DNA of 64,000 nucleotides from CAYGYG01 sp964354155 (GTDB taxonomy: Bacteria; Hydrothermota; Tepidihabitantia; SM23-42; CAYGYG01). The notes under the pieces were generated by a model, which saw nothing but the letters and a program-made list of their open reading frames with translations, was not told the DNA's origin and did not search any database. Positions 23,968-32,397 of this stretch are shown here, one piece after another. Position 1 is the first letter of the stretch; each line of letters starts with the position of its first letter. Location: positions 1 through 64,000 of the forward strand of contig CAYGYG010000004.1 in assembly GCA_964354155.1 (NCBI GenBank), given 5' to 3'. The translations under genes and the position numbers were made by a program.

Positions 23968-24950
23968 CAGGGGATGCTCCGTTGTTCCCGCGATCGCCCT
24001 TGCCGCTCAAGCCGGTAGTCGTCAAGCCGGTAGCTATTTTCGATTTCCGCACCGGCCGACAGAAAGGCCCGAACATATTGGCCGCAATTGCTGCCGATAA
24101 GGTTCTCTTCGTTCTCGCCGATGCTCAGCAGAACGTCGTACCCATGCTGCCGCAAGTCATCCAGCTCTTCATACACGGGATCATTACGGTAAGCATCGAT
24201 GAAAGACTTTAGTCCCGCGTTGACCGCCTGAAAAGTAGGATTGACCGGAGTAAACTTGAGGAGAAAGAGTCGCGGGTCAAAGTAATCTCTTACGACCGAG
24301 GGATCAACCGGATAGTTCCGGGGAGTCGCGAAATTGAGAGTTATCTTCTTGTCACCGGCGACATAGAATCGTCGGCCATAGTCGGCGATTTCCCGGAAGG
24401 ACCATTTGCGTACGGGCATCAGGCCGTCCCTGAGATTCTGGTCCGTCGTATGGATTGAGAACTGCATCTGGAATTTGCCGGCCCGATAATGGTCGTTCTT
24501 GATGTCAATCAGCGCCTCAAAGAACCGGTCCGCCCCCTGGGGCGCGATCGTCGAAATACACGGCACAAGACCGGGTGCCTGATAGCGACCCGGTAATTCC
24601 CGCAGCAGACTCAAAACACTCATGTTGTATGCCGGTTCGCCCATTCGGGCAAATTGGATTTTGAACTTGGGCGCCCCGATCACCCGGTCCGGACATCGAC
24701 GGAGCACGATGAAATCAATCTGCTCAAGCATCTCCGCCGCACTGAGATGTCCCTCAAAGTGACCGCCGGCATCGCACATCAAACACCGCACCGGGCATCC
24801 GGCGGAGACCGATACGATCAGGACCCATTTTTGATCCATCGTGAACGGTGGTTGAGTCGACTCAACGCACTCGACCACCCGGCCCGAGCCAAGCTCGGCG
24901 ATCCATATCGTAGCCAGGTTGTCTCGGCCGTATGCAGCCAGTACTCTCAT
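23967..24950 (-). CDS. RlmN/Cfr-like radical SAM protein
   Basis: 327 residues. The SAM/iron-sulfur motif is CPVRCLMC (CxxxCxxC, about residues 52-59), followed by the GEP motif in ARMGEPAYN. The layout recalls the RlmN/Cfr adenine C2/C8 methyltransferases, but RlmN's N-terminal helical domain is missing and the substrate is not evident. The ATG overlaps the stop of the flavin reductase gene (ATGA), so the two are translationally coupled. Confidence 0.75.
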   Translation of the reverse strand: MRVLAAYGRDNLATIWIAELGSGRVVECVESTQPPFTMDQKWVLIVSVSAGCPVRCLMCDAGGHFEGHLSAAEMLEQIDFIVLRRCPDRVIGAPKFKIQFARMGEPAYNMSVLSLLRELPGRYQAPGLVPCISTIAPQGADRFFEALIDIKNDHYRAGKFQMQFSIHTTDQNLRDGLMPVRKWSFREIADYGRRFYVAGDKKITLNFATPRNYPVDPSVVRDYFDPRLFLLKFTPVNPTFQAVNAGLKSFIDAYRNDPVYEELDDLRQHGYDVLLSIGENEENLIGSNCGQYVRAFLSAGAEIENSYRLDDYRLERQGRSREQRSIP

Positions 24951-25837
24951 CGATCCTGTCTCGATAGATCTTCACAGACCTGCATCGCGGCCTTCACCCC
25001 GTCCCCGACCGCGATCGACGTCTGGCGGAACTTCCCGGATCGAACATCCCCGGCGAAATAGAGCAGGCCGGTGATTCCGGCGGGAAAGGCCTTGCGCAGC
25101 GACGGTGCCAGAAAAGAAAGCGCCGGCTCACGGCCGATGGCGGTAACCAGGTAGTCGAAAGTGAGCGTCTGCCGTCCACCCACCCTATTCGATAGTTGCA
25201 CAATTGCTTGATTGTTTAATCGCCGTATAGACCGGATTCGCACATGGGTGTAGACGGTTATCCGGTTAGTCGCCTGGGCCCTCTTGACCAGCAGCGGCAG
25301 AGCCCGAGTCCTGGGTCCGCGGACAAGAATCGTTACCCGGTTCTTGCACGCCAGGTTGAGCGCGTAGTCGAATGCGGCATCCCCGCCGCCGACGATGGCA
25401 ATACTCTTGTTTCGCACGTTCCGTATCGGGTAGACATGAGAAAGTACCCGGCCCCCAAATTCCAACCGATCCCACGCCTTAGGTTCGGTGCCCGAGGCGA
25501 CGATCGCGCATCGACACCGGCAGGCTTTGCCCCCATGGTTTAGCTCAAGGTAACCCTTGTTGCGGCGGACGCCGCCTACTCGGTCCATAATCAGTTTAAT
25601 TTCATGCGCTTTCAAATGCTGCTTGAACCTGTTTATCAAATCCAGCCCAGTGATGCCGTTTGGGAAGCCCGGATAGTTTTCCACCCAGAAGGCATTGTTG
25701 AGCAGGCCTCCTACGATCCCCTTCTCAAAAACAATGGGTTCGATGCCAGCTCGCTTGAGCTGTATGGATGCTGCGATGCCGGCCGGGCCGGCACCGATGA
25801 CTGCGACCAAAGGCTCCGTATTCTGAGAATGGTTCAT
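24947..25837 (-). CDS. thioredoxin reductase-family NAD(P)/FAD-dependent oxidoreductase without CxxC
   Basis: 296 residues. There is an N-terminal FAD-binding GAGPAGIAASIQLKRAG, a second Rossmann motif IVGGGDAAFDYAL for NAD(P)H, and a C-terminal FAGDVRSGKFRQTSIAVGDG that contacts FAD. The redox-active CxxC that thioredoxin reductase carries just before the second Rossmann motif is absent (HVYPIRNVRNKS), so it resembles ferredoxin-NADP reductases or reductases for an unknown partner. It overlaps both neighbours by 4 bases. Confidence 0.8.
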   Translation of the reverse strand: MNHSQNTEPLVAVIGAGPAGIAASIQLKRAGIEPIVFEKGIVGGLLNNAFWVENYPGFPNGITGLDLINRFKQHLKAHEIKLIMDRVGGVRRNKGYLELNHGGKACRCRCAIVASGTEPKAWDRLEFGGRVLSHVYPIRNVRNKSIAIVGGGDAAFDYALNLACKNRVTILVRGPRTRALPLLVKRAQATNRITVYTHVRIRSIRRLNNQAIVQLSNRVGGRQTLTFDYLVTAIGREPALSFLAPSLRKAFPAGITGLLYFAGDVRSGKFRQTSIAVGDGVKAAMQVCEDLSRQDR

Positions 25838-26130
25838 GTTTGGGTTGTTCTGGACATGCCGTGGCGTGTCCTTCTGGCGAATTCCTGTATCAAGGTCTTC
25901 TTCTTCTGCCGAGGCAGACCTTTTACTCGTCTTTCGCGCCGCATTGCTGACTTCAGGTCGCCGACCTCCTCCACGTACACGAGCTTAAGCGATCCTCGGC
26001 CTTTCGTAAACTTTGCTCCGCACCCGGTTCTATGTTGGGCCAGCCGGGACTCGATATCCTTTGCGATCCCGGTGTAGTATAGACCGGCACCAGTTTTCAG
26101 AATGTAGACGAAATAAGGCGTCGATTGCAT
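25834..26130 (-). CDS. GIY-YIG nuclease-superfamily protein (UPF0213-like)
   Basis: 98 residues: YFVYILKTGAGLYYTGIAKDIESRLAQHRTG contains the GIY-YIG core (YIL/YTG) with the catalytic arginine in the following helix; GRGSLKLVYVEE and AMRRERRVKGLPRQKK complete the short UPF0213-type domain. Such proteins are presumed structure-specific DNA nucleases, but most are uncharacterised. No Shine-Dalgarno is obvious. It overlaps the reductase gene (ATGA) and would be first in the operon down to marC. Confidence 0.85.
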   Translation of the reverse strand: MQSTPYFVYILKTGAGLYYTGIAKDIESRLAQHRTGCGAKFTKGRGSLKLVYVEEVGDLKSAMRRERRVKGLPRQKKKTLIQEFARRTRHGMSRTTQT

Positions 26131-26241
26131 TGACTACGTTGTTGAAGTCCCTACGCCAAGGCCGCGGGACAGTTCTTCTCCTGTGTCTTGTTCCCACCGC
26201 GGGGCCCTGGAAACTGAAGTCCCTCCGCTCACGCTGCGGGA

Positions 26242-26306
26242 CACTCTTTCTCCTTTTATTCTTCCCGCCGCAAAGCGGCGGGAAATAGAAAAAGGCAAGA
26301 AAGAGT
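26242..26306. terminator. long imperfect inverted repeat downstream of tmRNA
   Basis: A core hairpin TCCCGCCG/CGGCGGGA (26263-26270 and 26276-26283, loop CAAAG) is extended by partly matching arms out to CACTCTTTCT and AGAAAGAGTG. It directly follows the tmRNA 3' end. On the minus strand a T-run lies before, not after, the core stem, so classical intrinsic termination is uncertain; it may mark processing. Confidence 0.5.
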
Positions 26307-26657
26307 GGAGGCGGTGGGAATCGAACCCACGTCCGAAGCGCTTCAGCGCAACAGCCTACATGTTTAGTCCTCCATTTGATCTCGCCTTACCCACTCCGAA
26401 GGACCGGATTTGATAAGGCCAGCCTTACAAACCTCTCGCCCTGCGGCTTCAAGGCTAAAACCGCAAAGCCAGCCACCTCTTATGACGCCGGATCTCAAGC
26501 CGAAATGGCCAAGCTCAAGCCGACGTGGCTGGTGTTACGCAGCCAGTGCGTATCCCGTATTGGGATTTGTTTTGTGCCATGTCGGATTTACGAGGTGACA
26601 AGGACCCTCGACATGCCTGTTTACGCATCTTTCACTCCGTCGAAACCGATCGCCCCC
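26306..26657 (-). ncRNA. ssrA: tmRNA (transfer-messenger RNA)
   Basis: The ~352-base RNA has the tmRNA hallmarks. The 5' end GGGGGCGATCGGTTTCGAC pairs with the 3' end CGCCTCC across the acceptor stem. A T-arm GTGGGTTCGATTCCCAC is present. An internal tag frame ends NPNTGYALAA followed by TAA. tmRNA with SmpB rescues stalled ribosomes and adds the degradation tag. CCA is not encoded (the discriminator A is followed by CTC). The exact resume codon was not determined. It has its own promoter at 26668-26695. Confidence 0.93.
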
Positions 26658-26696
26658 GATAAGTGGTATTATATACGGTATTCTGACGATGTCAAG
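26639..26696. repeat. copy A of a 58-bp direct repeat (ssrA promoter plus first bases of tmRNA)
   Basis: This segment matches 30301-30358 at 55 of 58 positions in the same orientation. It covers the -35 and -10 boxes and the first 19 or so bases of tmRNA; similarity stops abruptly inside tmRNA. Confidence 0.9.
26668..26695 (-). promoter_or_regulatory. promoter of ssrA
   Basis: Minus strand TTGACA (26690-26695), 16-base spacer, TATAAT (26668-26673); the mature 5' end is 11 bases downstream. A near-identical copy lies at 30330-30357. Confidence 0.85.
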
Positions 26697-26752
26697 GTAC
26701 GTCATTGTAGGGGTCGGGTTTTGCACCCGAACCTGGTGTTACAGTAAAATTC

Positions 26753-26879
26753 TAAATCCGAAACACGAAATACGAAACAAGCCCCAAACCACAAGTTCGA
26801 ATGTTTTAACGAGGGTTTAGAGTTTGGATATTGGAATTTAGAGACTGTTTAGTATTTCGTATTTATGATTTCGGATTTA
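26753..26879. repeat. inverted repeat with TAAATCCGAAA ends
   Basis: Left arm TAAATCCGAAA-CACG-AAATACG (from 26753) is mirrored by CGTATTT-ATGA-TTTCGGATTTA (to 26879), about 25-bp arms with a single 4-base mismatched block. It is AT-rich, contains no gene, and fills the gap between tmRNA and the next gene. Confidence 0.7.
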
Positions 26880-26899
26880 CGTATGTAGGGTCCAACCAG

Positions 26900-29539
26900 C
26901 TATCTCAAGAGCACCAGCTTCTTGCTCAGGACACTCTCCCCTGCTTTCAACTGACAGAAATAAACACCGCTACGGACCGCGCGCTCGCGATCGTCCTTAC
27001 CATCCCAGAGAAGACCTGCCGTGGGATCCTTGGCCCAAGATGCCAGATTGAACGACTTGACCATTCGGCCCGATATGTCGTAGATCTTAAGGGTGGGTGG
27101 CTCTTTCCCATTATCGTGCATCATGTATCTGGCATCAGGCATTATGATCGTCACCCGTGCGCGTGCGGGATTGGGATAGATCCGGAACTGCCTGTCGAGA
27201 ACTTGCAGGAGCTTCTCCCCTTCAACATCGACCAGGTCATCCCATTTGATGATCTTGGCGTAGACGTCGTAGTTATATCTATTCTGCTCATACTTATAGC
27301 CAGCCCATGCTATGTAAATTCGCTCTGAATCGGCCGTCATCGTTGGTTGCTCAAGATTGCAGTCTAAAATGCTCTGATTAATGACACGATTGCCGCCCAC
27401 TGGACTGCCGTCCTTATAGTACTGACCAAGGATCTGATAGGCCCACCCCCAGGGAACATCGTAGCAAATGAAGAATTCATGCGGCCGCCGACAGACAACC
27501 GCCGGACTCGCTCCAGCCGGGTCTATGATTTGTGCCGAATCATTAACTCGGAACGCAGGCCCGATCGAGTCTCCAGCCATAGTAAAACGTTTAGCATGGA
27601 TATCCAGGCCGGCATCCCAGGTGATGACGAAGTTCTGATCAGCATCATAGGCCACATCGGTGCACTCACCGCGCGGTGCGATTTCAACATTGGTTCCCAA
27701 CCGGCCCCCAGCTGAATCGAAGCGCTGGAAGAATAGATGCTCGCCGCCCCAGGCGATGACAAACTGCCCATTCGTCGCGACCTCGACAGCAGGCAGGTCG
27801 TGCCACCCACTGAGTTCATTAACCTGAAAACAGGTATCCACTGGGTCGCCGTTTCGGTCGAGACGTCGGGCCATGATACTGCTCAAACCTTCTCCCATTG
27901 TCCGCCAGGTCACTGCGTATCCGCCAGACGGCCTGGCCGCGACCTTCGGGTCAAGCTGCAAGTCGCGGAGACTATCGCTTATCCAGAAATTCGTGTCAAT
28001 CGGCGTTCCGTCCAACGCGTACTTCTGACCCATGACACCCCATCGGTGCCAGGCGGGACTGTACTCAATCTGAGCATACCAAGCCACAACATATCTTGAT
28101 CCGTTGCTGGCAAGACTGGAACCAAAATGACTGTTCTCGTAGCATGTATCCTGATTGACGCGAAAATCGGACTGCAGGGCGTTACCAAGAGTGTCGAATT
28201 GCTTTGCAAAGACATCGCACAGAGGACGACGTGAGTCACTCCAGGTCACGAAGAACCTTCCGTCCCCGCCCGCAGCCACCGATGGCGAGAATTGGTGAGC
28301 AAAGCCCCTATCATCACTCAGGTAGTCGGTTCTGCTACTCAGGCACGAGGCATTATCGAACACTTTGAACATGATGTCGCGACGTCCGTCCACCGTACGC
28401 CGGCGCCATACCACGATGGTCTTCTGATCATTAGCAACGACTGCAGGGTGATCCAACCTATTCTTGGTGCGCTCAGAGATCGTGTCGTTGACCAAGCAGT
28501 TGCCACCCACCGCGAGGCCCAGACTGTCATACCGCTGGAGGTAGATGTCGGGCCGGTTCCTTCGCGAGTCAAGCCAGGCAAAAGCGAGACCGCCTTTGCC
28601 TTCAGTGCAAACCGAAGGAGAAGTAGACCTATACCAGCGACTACTGCTATCACTCACCCAAAAACTCCCGTTCTGTCCGCCGGAACAGTCCATGATTCTG
28701 CCCGCGAGGAACATTCTGTCGATGAGGCGTTGATAGCATGTGTACGCAAAGACCATGCGGCCCCTACTCAGCGCAACGGCGTCGGCACTTCGCCGACCAA
28801 AGAACCATACACCCCCTGAATCGTTCACGAGAAAACTATCGCCAATGCGTATGCCAAAGCTGTCGATGAGCTGAGCATACATCACTGCCCCCCGATCCTG
28901 CCAGGCCACCAAGAACCTGCCCTCCGGATCTGCTGAGACGACAGGGAACTGCGGATTTCTTGTTGAGTCGCTGACGACAACCGCGGTGTCGAGCGGTTGT
29001 CCGATTCGATTGTGAGGTCGGGCCAATACCGTCCAACCGCGCACGGGGTGACTGTCGGGCCAGGCTATCATGAGGCGGCCCTCCTTGCCGACCGCCGCTG
29101 CTGGCTGTCCAAACGGGGTGGTGTCGACAAGAAACATCGGGCCGGCCTGCGTTCCGTCCGGCGAAAACCTCTGAACATACACCGGTCGCTGTCTTCCCGG
29201 GCCGGACTGTTGACCCTCCCACACAACGAAGAATCGGGCGGAGTCAACACAGGCGAGAGCCGGCGGTCTGAAAGCAAGAACTTGGTTTGTGGTCTGGATT
29301 ATGAAATTCGCCCCAAGGGGAGTTCCGGACGGGCTCAACCGCTGCCCGTAGATCGCCGGCACGCCGAGTCGCGTATCGAGCCATACAAACATGAAGCTGT
29401 TGTCCTCAAATCGGTCAGTCGCAACAAAGTCCTTGACCCAGTGCGCGCGATAGCTCTCTTCGTTCACCATGAAATCTCCTCGCAACGTGATAAGCGGGAG
29501 AAACAGAATGATAATAGCACTTGCTGTTTTGGCGCTCAT
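26900..29539 (-). CDS. large secreted repeat protein with T9SS sorting domain
   Basis: 879 residues. A signal peptide (ASAIIILFLPLITL) is followed by at least ten repeats of the form FxVxWxDxR...VYxQRF...G...G..FxV, suggesting beta-propeller blades, and a classic T9SS type A C-terminal domain (YPNPARARVTI ... LKIYDISGRMVKSF ... SGVYFCQLKAG). It is probably surface-exposed, and its role is unknown. The ATG at 29539 lies just behind the pseudopilin stop and has no clear Shine-Dalgarno. A GAGGAG-preceded ATG at 29470 would remove the signal peptide, so the longer form is preferred. It shares repeats with the interrupted gene at 17431-18522. Confidence 0.8.
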   Translation of the reverse strand: MSAKTASAIIILFLPLITLRGDFMVNEESYRAHWVKDFVATDRFEDNSFMFVWLDTRLGVPAIYGQRLSPSGTPLGANFIIQTTNQVLAFRPPALACVDSARFFVVWEGQQSGPGRQRPVYVQRFSPDGTQAGPMFLVDTTPFGQPAAAVGKEGRLMIAWPDSHPVRGWTVLARPHNRIGQPLDTAVVVSDSTRNPQFPVVSADPEGRFLVAWQDRGAVMYAQLIDSFGIRIGDSFLVNDSGGVWFFGRRSADAVALSRGRMVFAYTCYQRLIDRMFLAGRIMDCSGGQNGSFWVSDSSSRWYRSTSPSVCTEGKGGLAFAWLDSRRNRPDIYLQRYDSLGLAVGGNCLVNDTISERTKNRLDHPAVVANDQKTIVVWRRRTVDGRRDIMFKVFDNASCLSSRTDYLSDDRGFAHQFSPSVAAGGDGRFFVTWSDSRRPLCDVFAKQFDTLGNALQSDFRVNQDTCYENSHFGSSLASNGSRYVVAWYAQIEYSPAWHRWGVMGQKYALDGTPIDTNFWISDSLRDLQLDPKVAARPSGGYAVTWRTMGEGLSSIMARRLDRNGDPVDTCFQVNELSGWHDLPAVEVATNGQFVIAWGGEHLFFQRFDSAGGRLGTNVEIAPRGECTDVAYDADQNFVITWDAGLDIHAKRFTMAGDSIGPAFRVNDSAQIIDPAGASPAVVCRRPHEFFICYDVPWGWAYQILGQYYKDGSPVGGNRVINQSILDCNLEQPTMTADSERIYIAWAGYKYEQNRYNYDVYAKIIKWDDLVDVEGEKLLQVLDRQFRIYPNPARARVTIIMPDARYMMHDNGKEPPTLKIYDISGRMVKSFNLASWAKDPTAGLLWDGKDDRERAVRSGVYFCQLKAGESVLSKKLVLLR

Positions 29540-29541
29540 TG

Positions 29542-30156
29542 TCAGTTATGCAGAACGATTATCCTGCTAAACCTGAGGGACAAGAGGTCTCCGCGTGCCC
29601 CAACGAGACCATACTCAAACGGTGGGCTGAAGACCATCCAGGCCGGGTGCTGCCCGTAGCGAATCATGCCCGCCGCCGGCGCACGCCAATCATTCGCGCC
29701 CGCAATCTGGACATCCCGGTTGTTTCCGCACGCAGCGTACACGCAGACCATGAAGCTTGCCGGAGTCATACGACAACCTGAATACGGATTCATCGGATAC
29801 CAGCCGGCACAGGTCTGGATGTCTTCATCTCCCCCAGGGAAATAGTAGGCAAACCCCCCACCAGGATGTGGATTATCTACGCCCTGGGGGTAGTACCCGT
29901 TGAAGTCGGAGGCGAAGGTTTCGAGTGCCAGCTGAACCACGCGCATGTTCTCCAGCACCATCGCCTGCCGGCCCCGCTCCTGCATCGCAAAGTAGTTGGG
30001 AATTACGATGGCCCCGAGGATTGATAGCAACGCCAGCGCTACAATTAGCTCAATTATAGTAAAGCCTCGCTGGATGATCTGCTTATGCTGGCGAGGTAAA
30101 ATCAAGTATTTGGGTCTTGTTTCCCGCCTGATAAGCCAAATAGTCCAACGAGGCAT
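29542..30156 (-). CDS. type II secretion/type IV pilus pseudopilin-like protein
   Basis: 204 residues from the ATG at 30156 (AGGAGG at 30161-30166). The prepilin peptidase site is IIQRG/FTIIELIVALALL: cleavage after Gly, Phe+1, Glu+5 and a hydrophobic helix. The leader before the cleavage site is 31 residues and very basic, longer than the usual 6-10. The globular part has four cysteines (TCAGW, SGCRM, CVYAACGN). No other pilus genes are near; it is co-transcribed with the following surface protein, so it may serve secretion or attachment. Confidence 0.75.
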   Translation of the reverse strand: MPRWTIWLIRRETRPKYLILPRQHKQIIQRGFTIIELIVALALLSILGAIVIPNYFAMQERGRQAMVLENMRVVQLALETFASDFNGYYPQGVDNPHPGGGFAYYFPGGDEDIQTCAGWYPMNPYSGCRMTPASFMVCVYAACGNNRDVQIAGANDWRAPAAGMIRYGQHPAWMVFSPPFEYGLVGARGDLLSLRFSRIIVLHN

Positions 30157-30258
30157 ATTTTCCTCCTGACAGTTCAATGTAATAAGGTGCAAGAAATGTG
30201 CCTGACTGACCTCCGCATAACCTCTGGAGTTCCAATAAGCAAAGCTTGCACCCTCGCT

Positions 30259-30291
30259 CTTTCGCTTCGCACTTTGCGAAAGAAGTGCGAA
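30259..30291 (-). promoter_or_regulatory. overlapping alternative hairpins in the pseudopilin leader RNA
   Basis: Four contiguous segments read on the plus strand as CTTTCGC (30259-30265), TTCGCACTT (30266-30274), GCGAAAG (30276-30282) and AAGTGCGAA (30283-30291). The first pairs perfectly with the third and the second with the fourth, so the two hairpins exclude each other. They lie in the ~165-base leader and could act as an attenuator-like switch; function is inference. Confidence 0.4.
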
Positions 30292-30300
30292 ACGCGAAGC

Positions 30301-30358
30301 GTCGAAACCGATCGCCCCCGATAAGTGGTATTATATATGATATTCTGGCGATGTCAAG
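30301..30358. repeat. copy B of the 58-bp ssrA-promoter repeat
   Basis: 55 of 58 bases match 26639-26696. Homology ends within the 5' end of tmRNA, after which the sequence becomes the unrelated pseudopilin leader. Confidence 0.9.
30330..30357 (-). promoter_or_regulatory. promoter of the pseudopilin gene, duplicated from ssrA
   Basis: Minus strand TTGACA (30352-30357), 16-base spacer, TATAAT (30330-30335), identical boxes to the ssrA promoter. Confidence 0.75.
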
Positions 30359-30413
30359 CCGGTAGACGTCTATGAGAATTCCCAGCGCAGCAACAAGGAC
30401 TGCAACAATCTGT

Positions 30414-30441
30414 TTGACAATCGCGGGAAGCCGAGTATAAT
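30414..30441 (+). promoter_or_regulatory. promoter of the hydrogenase operon
   Basis: TTGACA (30414-30419), 16-base spacer, TATAAT (30436-30441). The first codon (TTG at 30449) follows after seven bases without a Shine-Dalgarno. Confidence 0.75.
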
Positions 30442-30448
30442 CAAGCCA

Positions 30449-31486
30449 TTGAATACATCGGTAGACCAACTCCTGTTCTTACCAAAGTCAAGCCTTGCAG
30501 GATTGCTGGAGCGACTGGCCAGAAATGTGACCGTAATCGTGCCGGTAACCCTCGAGGGGAAAGCCCATTTTGTAAAGTACCATTCCGATATTAGTCCTGA
30601 CCTCCCGCTCGAGCGGATCCGGGCGTGTGAGAACCTCAAGCACGTCTTCTTTCCCCAGCGTGAGCGGGTTGCCGCCTTTGGGGGCAAGTTTGACAAGCCG
30701 ATTGGAGATCTGATTATTCTCGGCGCCAAGGCGTGCGATATGCGCGCGCTCGAAGTCTACGACAAGGTCTTCCTCGATCCTGCTTCGGTCGACCCTTTCT
30801 ACCGCGAGCGCCGCCAAAAGACCGTCATCATCTCGACCGACTGCCCGGTGCCGGAACCGACTTGCTTCTGCAATCTCGTCGGCCTCGACCCTTACGTGGC
30901 GAAGGGATCGGATCTGAACATTACACCCATGGCTCCTGGTTACTTAGTCGAGATGCTCTCGCCGGCCGGTGAGCACTTTGTTTCGGAATATCGAGCGCTC
31001 TTTCAAGAAGCAACTGAGGAAGAGGTTGCCGCCCGCGGTACGTCCCGTAAAGAGGCAAGGAAGGCCCTGGATAGCATAAACCGGAACGCTTTCAAGAAGG
31101 ACTTAAGCGAGATCATTGAAAAGAATGAAGACATCGAGTTCTGGCAGAAACCCCAGAATGGTTGTGTTGAGTGCTTCGCCTGCCTGGACATCTGCCCCAC
31201 CTGCTACTGCTTCCTGCTCTATGAGGTTCGTGAGAATGACCCGGGCAAGAAGGAGCGTTTTGGCCGAGTCAAGATCTGGGACGCCTGTTACCGAGCATCT
31301 TATGCCCGGGTGGGCGGTGGAGCCAATCCCCGAGCCGGCTTCACCGAGCGGTTCAGAAACCGCTTCGCCTGCAAGTTCGAGTATTTCAGAAAATACCATG
31401 ATTTCTACGCTTGCTCCGGCTGCGGCCGCTGTCGCTCCGGTTGCACCGCAGAAATCGATATCCGGGAGGTCTTGGCGAGACTATGA
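30449..31486 (+). CDS. hydrogenase/sulfhydrogenase beta-type 4Fe-4S subunit (HydB/AsrA-like)
   Basis: 345 residues. The family is the iron-sulfur beta subunit of soluble sulfhydrogenases and AsrA. Its C-terminal third carries two ferredoxin-like cluster motifs, CVECFACLDICPTCYC near residue 238 and CSGCGRCRSGC near residue 321. It passes electrons between a flavin subunit (next gene) and the hydrogenase. Residues 95-150 include CFCNLVGLDP and a conserved CDMRALEVYD block. The start is assigned to TTG because the promoter -10 box is only seven bases upstream; no later codon has a better ribosome site. First gene of the ten-gene operon to 41337. Confidence 0.85.
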   Translation: MNTSVDQLLFLPKSSLAGLLERLARNVTVIVPVTLEGKAHFVKYHSDISPDLPLERIRACENLKHVFFPQRERVAAFGGKFDKPIGDLIILGAKACDMRALEVYDKVFLDPASVDPFYRERRQKTVIISTDCPVPEPTCFCNLVGLDPYVAKGSDLNITPMAPGYLVEMLSPAGEHFVSEYRALFQEATEEEVAARGTSRKEARKALDSINRNAFKKDLSEIIEKNEDIEFWQKPQNGCVECFACLDICPTCYCFLLYEVRENDPGKKERFGRVKIWDACYRASYARVGGGANPRAGFTERFRNRFACKFEYFRKYHDFYACSGCGRCRSGCTAEIDIREVLARL

Positions 31487-32397
31487 ATCCTCCGAGAAAG
31501 CGCTCTATTCACCGCCCGGGGCCATCGGCCGCGAACCGCACGGCTTCCGCAGAATCCAAGAGCCAGGCCACACTCGCTGTTCCCCGCGCCGCGAATATCT
31601 ACGAATCCACACCAGTTAAGATCAAACAGGTTATCACCGAAACGCCGACCATAAAGACTTTCGTGTTCGAAGACCGGCCCTTCGATTTTCAGGCCGGCCA
31701 ATTCATCGAGCTTTCCGTGCCCGGGCTGGGTGAGGCGCCGTTTACACCTTCGTCCAGTCCCCACGCCGCCCAGCTGGAAGTAACGATAATGCGTGTTGCT
31801 CGGCTCACCACGGCGCTTTTTGACAAGAAACCCGGGGATGTCCTGGGAATCCGCGGGCCCTACGGAATCCCGTATCCGATGGACAAGTTCTACGGGAAGG
31901 AAGTATTCATCGTCGGCGGCGGTGTCGGCCTCCCTCCCCTTCGTTCTTTCTTTCTTGCCTTGCTCCATGAGCAAAAGAAATATCGGAAGATCTATATCCG
32001 GTACGGCGCGCGAACACCGCAGGACATTGTCTACAAGGAACTACTCCCGGAATGGGCTAAAATCGACGGTGTGGACTTAGTTCAGACCGTCGACGTCGGA
32101 GATGATGTTTGGAAAGGCAATGTCGGTGTCGTCACCGTCATTCTCGACCGGATTCCTGTCGATTTCAAGTCCGCAGTAGCGGTTGCCTGCGGCCCCCCGA
32201 TCATGCTCAAATTCGTCACGAAACGCCTGCTGGAAGCCGGTTTTGATGGACGAGATATCTACCTATCCATGGAAAGAAGCATGTCCTGCGGCTTCGGTAA
32301 ATGCAACCACTGCCGCTTGGGCCACTACTACGTGTGCAAAGATGGTCCGGTCTTTACCTGGGACCAGATCAAAGATATCAAGGAGCCCTTCGCGTGA
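31483..32397 (+). CDS. hydrogenase/sulfhydrogenase gamma-type FAD/NAD(P) reductase subunit (HydG/AsrB-like)
   Basis: 304 residues, ATG overlapping the previous stop (ATGA). A ferredoxin-NADP reductase fold: a FAD-binding barrel (QAGQFIELSVPG ... SSPH), the nucleotide-binding GGGVGLPPLRSF and ACGPPIML, and a C-terminal [2Fe-2S] cysteine cluster CGFGKCNHC ... C. It exchanges electrons with NAD(P)H. The N-terminal 35 residues are Pro/Ser/Arg-rich and unlike the family, so initiation further in is possible. It forms the diaphorase module with the beta subunit. Confidence 0.88.
   Translation: MNPPRKRSIHRPGPSAANRTASAESKSQATLAVPRAANIYESTPVKIKQVITETPTIKTFVFEDRPFDFQAGQFIELSVPGLGEAPFTPSSSPHAAQLEVTIMRVARLTTALFDKKPGDVLGIRGPYGIPYPMDKFYGKEVFIVGGGVGLPPLRSFFLALLHEQKKYRKIYIRYGARTPQDIVYKELLPEWAKIDGVDLVQTVDVGDDVWKGNVGVVTVILDRIPVDFKSAVAVACGPPIMLKFVTKRLLEAGFDGRDIYLSMERSMSCGFGKCNHCRLGHYYVCKDGPVFTWDQIKDIKEPFA

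Noticed and set aside
23329..24018. 229-codon plus-strand frame opposite marC
   Set aside because: Hydrophilic mirror image of a membrane protein; marC has clear family motifs and operon overlaps.
29470..29472. Internal ATG with a strong GAGGAG site as start of the large repeat protein
   Set aside because: Using it would delete the signal peptide needed by a protein with a T9SS sorting domain; the upstream ATG is preferred although its ribosome site is weak.
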